From positions 1 to 64,000 of the forward strand of contig JAGATP010000044.1 of the NCBI GenBank assembly GCA_017621155.1: a DNA stretch of 64,000 nt, read 5' to 3'. The stretch is from Clostridia bacterium (GTDB lineage Bacteria > Bacillota > Clostridia > Christensenellales > Borkfalkiaceae). The position numbers were made by a program, and so were the translations under genes. Of this stretch, positions 58,599 to 64,000 are shown one piece after another (the first letter of the stretch is position 1; every line of letters starts with the position of its first letter). The notes under the pieces were generated by a model that had not been told where the DNA came from, made no database searches, and saw only the letters and a list, made by a program, of their open reading frames with translations.

Positions 58599-59924
58599 AT
58601 GGAACTTTTCGATGAAATTGTCCGCGCTATGACCGGATTCAATTCGCTGATTCTGATTGCGGAAATCGTTCACGGGATCGGATTTGCAAAGAGAAGGCAC
58701 TTTTGGATTCGCTCCCTTGTATTTGTCGCCTTCTTCTTGCTCGGCGGATTCAATCGGATTTCCCTTGCGATGCACATAGCGCCTTTTTGGAGCTATTTGT
58801 ACGGGGTGATTCCGTTTATCAATATGTACTACATCGTCATTTACCTCTTGTCGATCGGGTGCATGTGGTTTTGCTTTGACGAAAAGCCGGTCAGGTTGAT
58901 TTTCGTCGCGACGTCGGCTTTTTTGATCGAGCACATCTGCTCGCACGCTTGTCAGCTGTTTACCTTCTGGATCCAGGGCGATCACGTTACAATTCCTACC
59001 GTAAGTCGCTTGTTTGAGCTTGCGCTGTTTGCCTTGATTCTCGTGATCTTTTACTTTACGCTGATTCGCCGCTTCTATGAAAAGGACAGAGAGCCGACGA
59101 ACAGAAGCATGCTCCTTTTCGTCGCGATCTCTATTTTGCTGATCAGCATTTTCAGCTCTTACGTCTATTATGCCGGACTCGTATCGCCCGCAACGCATAT
59201 CTATGCGATTTCCGTCGGCATTCTTTTGATCGTGATTCAATTTGAAGTCTTTACCGTTTCCGAGGAAAAGACGGAAAAGCACATCATCGAAGGAATGCTC
59301 AAGGAACAGGCAAAACAGCAGAGTCTCTATGACAATAACCTGCAATTTATTAATATGCGCTGCCATGACTTGAAGAATCAGATTGAGGTGTTAAAGCGGG
59401 TGTTGACGGAATCCGAACGGGACAAAACCGTCGCCGAAATGGAATCTGCGCTCGAACTTCGCGATACCGAGATTCGCACGGGGAATGAAGTTCTGGACGT
59501 CGTCCTGATGGAAAAACACATCCGCTGTATGCGCGAAGGAATCCCTATGACCTGCCTTGCGGACGGAGAAGCGGTTGCGTTTATGAGTTCTTCCGATCTT
59601 TGTATGCTGTTTGGGAACGCGCTCAACAACGCGATCGAGGCGGAGGAAAAACAGAAGGAAGAAGATCGGTTTGTGTCCGTTTTGATCAAACGGGAAAAGG
59701 CGTTCGTCCGAATTTACGTGGAGAACTTCTGGAAGGGAGAAGTTGAACTCAAAGACGGGTTGCCTGTCTCCTCTTCCAAGGACAACAAAGAGGAGCATGG
59801 ATTCGGGACGAAGAGCATTCGGCATATCGTCCGAAAGTACGGGGGGAACGTCACGGCTTCCGTTCGGGACGAGATTTTCACCTTAAGCATTTTGTTTCCG
59901 ATTGTCGATTGGAAAGCATCGTAG
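58599..59924 (+). CDS. AgrC-like GHKL sensor histidine kinase (pair C)
   Basis: A 441-residue kinase with about six or seven membrane helices (roughly 10-215), a coiled linker, the phospho-acceptor motif NMRCHDLKNQIEVL, N-box FGNALNNAIEAEEK and G-box HGFGTKSIRHIVRKYGG. The ATG at 58599 follows GTGGGG. It differs from kinases A and B mostly in the membrane part, which suggests distinct ligands. Confidence 0.9.
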   Translation: MELFDEIVRAMTGFNSLILIAEIVHGIGFAKRRHFWIRSLVFVAFFLLGGFNRISLAMHIAPFWSYLYGVIPFINMYYIVIYLLSIGCMWFCFDEKPVRLIFVATSAFLIEHICSHACQLFTFWIQGDHVTIPTVSRLFELALFALILVIFYFTLIRRFYEKDREPTNRSMLLFVAISILLISIFSSYVYYAGLVSPATHIYAISVGILLIVIQFEVFTVSEEKTEKHIIEGMLKEQAKQQSLYDNNLQFINMRCHDLKNQIEVLKRVLTESERDKTVAEMESALELRDTEIRTGNEVLDVVLMEKHIRCMREGIPMTCLADGEAVAFMSSSDLCMLFGNALNNAIEAEEKQKEEDRFVSVLIKREKAFVRIYVENFWKGEVELKDGLPVSSSKDNKEEHGFGTKSIRHIVRKYGGNVTASVRDEIFTLSILFPIVDWKAS

Positions 59925-59942
59925 AAATACGGTGCTTTTTTC
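59913..59942 (+). terminator. Intrinsic terminator after kinase C
   Basis: A stem AAAGCATCGTA / TACGGTGCTTT (one G:T pair), loop GAAA, T-run; it overlaps the kinase stop codon. Confidence 0.85.
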
Positions 59943-59980
59943 ATTTGTGCGAAGATTTCGTCGTTTTTTGAAAGAACGTC

Positions 59981-60009
59981 TTGAGAATAAGGCTTTGTTT
60001 TTCTATAAT
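59981..60009 (+). promoter_or_regulatory. Promoter of the lipoprotein/GH3 operon C
   Basis: TTGAGA 59981-59986, 17 bp, TATAAT 60004-60009, AGGAGG Shine-Dalgarno before the ATG at 60059. Confidence 0.78.
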
Positions 60010-60058
60010 TAGTGGCGTCAATCGGCAATCGCCGAAAAAAGTTTCAGGAGGGTTTGTG

Positions 60059-60982
60059 ATGAAAACAAACAGAAAAACGACAGCCATAGTTCTTTCCCTC
60101 TTTCTCTGTTCGGGTGCAATGTTGAATCTTTGCGCTTGTAACGGTGAAGCGACGAAAGAACCCGAAAGTCCGTATGAGTTCGTCTTTACGGGAAGCACCG
60201 TGATCGCGGATCAGACGTACCATCTGACGGTATACGGAAACAAGGATGAAGACAAGACTTTTGACTTGCGCGTTGCAGAGATGCCCGTGGCAGAGCTCAA
60301 CGGCACCTGGGTGTATGTGGAGGGGAAGGGCTATAAGCTCTATTTCGACGATACGAACAGCACGTTTGTCTATACGAAGTACGATACGGCGACCAATGAA
60401 TTTTCCTTCAAATATACGCTCAACATCGGCGATACGAACGGCGGAAGCGGGAAAGCGGTCTTTACCTATAAAGACGAAGCCTTTGCAAAAAAATACGACG
60501 GCGAGGGACTCGGTGCAGTACCTCCTACCTTTACGGGATATTCGAGCTACATCGGTGCGATGTTTGCGCTTCACGAGCCGGTCAAATGTATTCTGACCTG
60601 TTATGAAGACGGAACTTGCACGAGCATCAGCACGAACGAGGTCAAATTCGCCTCTCCCCGCAACGGAACGTGGAGCTATGATTCCGCAAAGAACAGCTAT
60701 CATTTCACGTTCGAAGCTGAGCCGTACGGCTTGAACGAAGAGGGGACGGCAACCTATTGGAAGTATTCGCAGCCGATCGGAACAAGTCTTGAAGATTCTG
60801 CCGCAAACTGGATGCCGTTCGACGGTTATTGGGTTTCCGGGCCGATCACCGAGATTCCGGGAAACGAATATGAGACTTATTACGATGCGGAAACAAATAC
60901 CTATTACTTATGTTTTGAGCACGGTTTTTCCGGGTTTGGCGAGTTTGCAGACAGATACGTCGCATACACGCCGGAAGACTAA
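60059..60982 (+). CDS. Lipoprotein of surface cassette C
   Basis: A 307-residue protein with signal peptide and a lipobox around LNLCAC. The mature part is beta-strand rich and looks like two similar halves: each has a GTWxY strand pair (LNGTWVYVEGKGYKLYFDD and RNGTWSYDSAKNSYHFTFE) followed by aromatic strands. That recalls lipocalin-like extracellular domains. It ends with NTYYLCFEHGFSGFGEFADRYVAYT. No catalytic motif. It is 18 bp upstream of the anchored GH3, in the same place as the lipoprotein at 28396. Confidence 0.75.
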   Translation: MKTNRKTTAIVLSLFLCSGAMLNLCACNGEATKEPESPYEFVFTGSTVIADQTYHLTVYGNKDEDKTFDLRVAEMPVAELNGTWVYVEGKGYKLYFDDTNSTFVYTKYDTATNEFSFKYTLNIGDTNGGSGKAVFTYKDEAFAKKYDGEGLGAVPPTFTGYSSYIGAMFALHEPVKCILTCYEDGTCTSISTNEVKFASPRNGTWSYDSAKNSYHFTFEAEPYGLNEEGTATYWKYSQPIGTSLEDSAANWMPFDGYWVSGPITEIPGNEYETYYDAETNTYYLCFEHGFSGFGEFADRYVAYTPED

Positions 60983-61000
60983 TCGATAAGGAGATAAAAG

Positions 61001-63823
61001 ATGAAAAAGAGTACAGCGAAAAGAGTGGTCGCGGGGTACGGAATTTTTCTGACCTGCGTGTTTGCCTCGATGCTCACCGTGACGAACGTCCTCGCCAATA
61101 CCTATTCCGAAATGATTTCCACATTCCTTCAACAGGAGACGATGAAGAAGGTAGAGGTAGAGAACGCGGAGGACATCGATACCCGTTATTTCAAGAGCAA
61201 ATTTTCCAAGCAGAGCGAGCTTTATAACGGCGAGATCGATTTTGCAAAGCGCGTTCAGGCAGAGGGAAGCGTTCTCCTTCAGAACAAAGGACTTCCCATT
61301 GCGAAAAAGGGCAAGGTGACTTTGCTCGGATCGGGTATTTCCAAGGAGGCGTTTTTAGTGTGCGGCGGAGGATCCGGTTCGATCGATACGGCAAAGACGC
61401 CCACGCTCAAAGAAGTGTTTGAAGATGCCGAATTTGAAGTGAATCCCGTCATGTGGAATTATTATACTTCCGGAAACGGCAAGAGCACGCGGGGAACGAA
61501 TACGGTCGGCGAAGCGGGAATTGCCGCATTTACGGCAGCCGAGACGGATTCCTGTAAGAATTACAACGATGCTGCGATTGTCGTCATCGGCAGATTGGGA
61601 GCGGAGGATGCGGATGTCGCAACGACGACAACCGAAAATTCCGAAAAGAGTATGCTCGAACTTTCGGACAACGAGCTTGCCCTCATCGACTATGCGACCG
61701 AACACTTTAAAAACGTCGTCGTTCTCCTCAATACCCTCAATGCGATCGAAACCGGGCCCTTGATGGATCGAGACGTCTCCGTCCTTTGGGTCGGCGCTGC
61801 GGGACAGCAAGGACTTCGCGCCATTCCTGAAGTATTGAACGGAACGTACAATCCCTCCGGAAAGCTCGTCGATACCTACGTTTATGACAACTTTTCCGCT
61901 CCTGCCATGGTCAACTTCGGCAATTTTACGTTCGGCAATGCCCAGAATGAGAAGCAAAGTTATCTCATCTATCAGGAGGGAATCTACGTCGGGTATCGTT
62001 ACTATGAGACGAGATACGAGGATAAGGTATGCGGAGCTTCGAACGTAGGCGACTATCAATATGCATCGACCGTCGCATATCCGTTCGGCTACGGACTTTC
62101 TTATACGACCTTTTCGCATTCTGTCTTTGCGGTGAGGGAAACAAGCAGCGAGTATAAGATAAGCGTCAACGTGAAAAACGAAGGAAGCGTTGCGGGCAAG
62201 GACGTCGTTGAAGTCTATCTCCAAAAGCCCTATCGGGCAGGCTCTTTGGTAGAAATCTCCGCCGTCGAGCTGGTCGGCTTTGAAAAGACGAATTCCATCG
62301 AAGCGGGAGAGAGCGAGACGGTGACGGTATCCGTGCCTAAGGAATCTCTTCGCTCCTATGACACTTCCGCAAACGGAGGAAAGGGCGGATACGTCGTCGC
62401 GGAGGGAACGTATTTCCTCTCTGTCGGAACGGACGCGCACGATGCGTTGAACAATATTCTTGCGGAAAAGGGAAAATCGACTGCCGACGGTATGACGGAA
62501 AACGGCGATGCGTCGTTTGTTCATAAGTTCTCCTGTTCCGAGGAGCAAGCAGCCGAGTTTATCGCAAGGTACAACAAGGGAGAAAACGGCGAAGTCATTC
62601 AAAACGAGCTTTCAGATATCGACGTAAGAGCTTACGATTCTTCCTTCCAATACCTTTCCAGGAACAATTGGACGGGCACTTGGCCCACGGCAGACAAAAA
62701 GCTCAACGCGACCGATCGGATCTTCGAGGATATGGGAGAGCTTTACCCCGTCGTTGACGAAAAGGCTACCATGCCGACGACGGGAAAGGGCGCGGTCTAC
62801 GGGCTTGTGGATATGAAGGGGCTTGACTACGACAGTCCCTATTGGGATGACCTTCTCGATCAGCTTTCCGTGGAGGACATGAAAACGCTCATCGGCAACG
62901 GTGGTTACGGAACGCCCGGCATCGCTTCGATAGCCAAGAATAAAGTCCTCGATAAGGACGGCCCTGCGGGCATTTCCGCAACGCTGATCGGCGGCAAGGG
63001 AACGTTCGGTTTCCCGGTCGAGACGTTGATCGCCACGACCTGGAATAAAGACCTTGCCAAGGAGATGGGACACTTTATCGGGGAAGACGCGCTGCTTGCA
63101 GGTGTTTCCGGATGGTACGCTCCCGGACTCAATACGCACAGGACGCCCTTCTCCGGAAGAAATTTCGAGTACTATTCCGAGGACGGTTTCCTCGCCGGTA
63201 TTTTTGGGGCGGAAGTGACGCTCGGTGCGCAGGAGATGGGAGTTTATACCTATTCGAAACATTTTGCTTTCAACGACGAGGAGCTCAACAGACAACGCGT
63301 CTGCGTCTTCAGCAACGAACAGGCGGGAAGAGAAATCTACTTAAAGCCGTTCGAGCTCAACGTGAGAATCGGGCATTCTCATGGCATTATGGTTTCCATG
63401 AACAGAATCGGCGGAACTTGGACGGGCGCGCATCGCGGTATGGTGACGAACATTCTCCGCGGAGAATGGGGATTCGAAGGGTGCGTCGTCACGGACTCCT
63501 CTTCGATCGGCAACCAACAGAGGGGACTTTACGGAGGAACGGATTTGTGGCTCGGAAGCAGCGCCTATCGCTATTCGGAAGGATTTGAAACGAATCCCGC
63601 TGTCGTTTCCATGATGAGAAATGCTTGCCACAATATTCTGTTTGCAATCGCAAATTCCAATGCGATGAACGGAATTGCACCGGGTGCGACCTTTGTGGAG
63701 ATTATGCCCCTCTGGAAAGTCGGTCTCATCGTAGCGGACGTCGTGCTCTATGCGGCTTGCGCTGCCGGTGTTGCCGCTCTCGTCTACTTTGGCATGATCA
63801 AAGTCTCCAAGGAGGAAAACTAA
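61001..63823 (+). CDS. GH3 glycosidase anchored by both ends, reversed domain order (cassette C)
   Basis: A 940-residue paralogue of the protein at 28941. N-terminal helix (about 8-32, VVAGYGIFLTCVFASMLTVT), then alpha/beta sandwich (GSVLLQNKGLPIAKKGKVTLLGSG), Fn3-like domain (AYPFGYGLSYTTFSH), TIM barrel with YAPGLNTHRTPFSGRNFEYYSEDG, KHFAFNDEELNRQ and the nucleophile in GFEGCVVTDSSSIG (Asp about 832). The C-terminal helix is about 905-932. Active-site residues look complete. The extracellular placement between two helices is inferred. Next gene overlaps by none; its start is one base after the stop. Confidence 0.88.
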   Translation: MKKSTAKRVVAGYGIFLTCVFASMLTVTNVLANTYSEMISTFLQQETMKKVEVENAEDIDTRYFKSKFSKQSELYNGEIDFAKRVQAEGSVLLQNKGLPIAKKGKVTLLGSGISKEAFLVCGGGSGSIDTAKTPTLKEVFEDAEFEVNPVMWNYYTSGNGKSTRGTNTVGEAGIAAFTAAETDSCKNYNDAAIVVIGRLGAEDADVATTTTENSEKSMLELSDNELALIDYATEHFKNVVVLLNTLNAIETGPLMDRDVSVLWVGAAGQQGLRAIPEVLNGTYNPSGKLVDTYVYDNFSAPAMVNFGNFTFGNAQNEKQSYLIYQEGIYVGYRYYETRYEDKVCGASNVGDYQYASTVAYPFGYGLSYTTFSHSVFAVRETSSEYKISVNVKNEGSVAGKDVVEVYLQKPYRAGSLVEISAVELVGFEKTNSIEAGESETVTVSVPKESLRSYDTSANGGKGGYVVAEGTYFLSVGTDAHDALNNILAEKGKSTADGMTENGDASFVHKFSCSEEQAAEFIARYNKGENGEVIQNELSDIDVRAYDSSFQYLSRNNWTGTWPTADKKLNATDRIFEDMGELYPVVDEKATMPTTGKGAVYGLVDMKGLDYDSPYWDDLLDQLSVEDMKTLIGNGGYGTPGIASIAKNKVLDKDGPAGISATLIGGKGTFGFPVETLIATTWNKDLAKEMGHFIGEDALLAGVSGWYAPGLNTHRTPFSGRNFEYYSEDGFLAGIFGAEVTLGAQEMGVYTYSKHFAFNDEELNRQRVCVFSNEQAGREIYLKPFELNVRIGHSHGIMVSMNRIGGTWTGAHRGMVTNILRGEWGFEGCVVTDSSSIGNQQRGLYGGTDLWLGSSAYRYSEGFETNPAVVSMMRNACHNILFAIANSNAMNGIAPGATFVEIMPLWKVGLIVADVVLYAACAAGVAALVYFGMIKVSKEEN

Positions 63824-63824
63824 G

Positions 63825-64000
63825 ATGAAAAAAATATATTTGACTTCCTATTGTACGATGGGTGCGGGACTTCTGTCCGTTCTCTTTCAATTGATCGGCG
63901 CGTTCGGCTTCTGCGCCGCCGAGGGGGTCGGCATGAATTTGGCGCCTCTGTCCAATCCTCTCGTCATCGTCGGCATTGCCTTGATGGGAATTGCCCTCAT
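63825..64000 (+). CDS. Small membrane protein of cassette C, cut by the window end
   Basis: An open frame from the ATG at 63825, one base after the GH3 stop, with AGGAGG inside the GH3 tail. The 58 visible residues begin MKKIYLTSYCTMGAGLLSVL and hold one full hydrophobic helix and part of a second (PLVIVGIALMGIAL). Position and look match the four-helix proteins at 15658 and 31857. The rest lies outside the window. Confidence 0.7.
   Translation, partial: MKKIYLTSYCTMGAGLLSVLFQLIGAFGFCAAEGVGMNLAPLSNPLVIVGIALMGIAL

Overview
The window looks like the chromosome of an anaerobic, fermentative Bacillota of class Clostridia. A carbohydrate-degrading gut member related to Christensenellales is my best guess, from gene style only. 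Supporting signs are strong Shine-Dalgarno sites, TTGACA-N17-TATAAT promoters (often TGnTATAAT), LytTR/GHKL two-component pairs, a GPH-type sugar symporter, YitT, DUF5685 and GGGtGRT proteins, and lipoproteins with a clear lipobox. By eye the DNA is moderately GC-rich, except for an AT-rich patch at about 46.0-47.4 kb. No rRNA, tRNA or CRISPR array was found.

Layout. 0-10.5 kb holds housekeeping genes: a DUF1385-PrmC fusion, prfA, an aspartate-type aminotransferase, a small P-loop ATPase, thrC, trpS, a DUF5685 / J-like / membrane protein trio, and rlmD. 10.9-18.3 kb is a surface cassette: a membrane-anchored GH5 enzyme, two paralogous lipoproteins, a small four-helix membrane protein, and a LytTR regulator with a GHKL kinase. 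18.4-25.9 kb is a rhamnoside operon: GPH symporter, GH78 rhamnosidase, cytosolic GH3 and RhaD. 26.1-32.3 kb is a second surface cassette: LytTR, kinase, lipoprotein, GH3 anchored at both ends, four-helix protein. 32.3-38.8 kb holds a YjzC-like protein, GNAT, Bcp, YitT, MATE, a cytosolic GH13 and DUF1294. 39.0-45.0 kb is a GH2-galT-galK-galE Leloir operon, followed by a thioredoxin-reductase-like flavoprotein. 46.0-47.7 kb is a decaying patch: a broken marR under a perfect palindrome, maa, a stub ORF and 72-bp direct repeats. 47.7-51.5 kb is a minus-strand tetR-led operon of redox and membrane proteins. 51.6-57.5 kb holds a DUF2798 gene behind a structured leader, a NifU-like/GGGtGRT pair, tyrS behind a Tyr-rich leader ORF, yigZ and ilvE. 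An IS200/IS605 remnant sits at 57.6-57.8 kb. 57.9-64 kb is a third surface cassette with the same order as the second, cut by the window end.

How it works together. The region reads as a glycan-scavenging locus. Membrane-anchored GH5 and GH3 enzymes and lipoproteins act outside the membrane, each set beside its own AgrC-like kinase and LytTR regulator. The GPH symporter and cytosolic GH78, GH3, GH2 and GH13 enzymes process imported rhamnosides, beta-glucosides, beta-galactosides and maltodextrins, and RhaD and GalTKE feed the products into central metabolism. The most novel points are the repeated LytTR/kinase/lipoprotein/anchored-GH3/four-helix cassette with helically phased half-sites, and a probable Tyr-codon attenuator in front of tyrS. 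All family names are from motif recognition by eye; no search was run.
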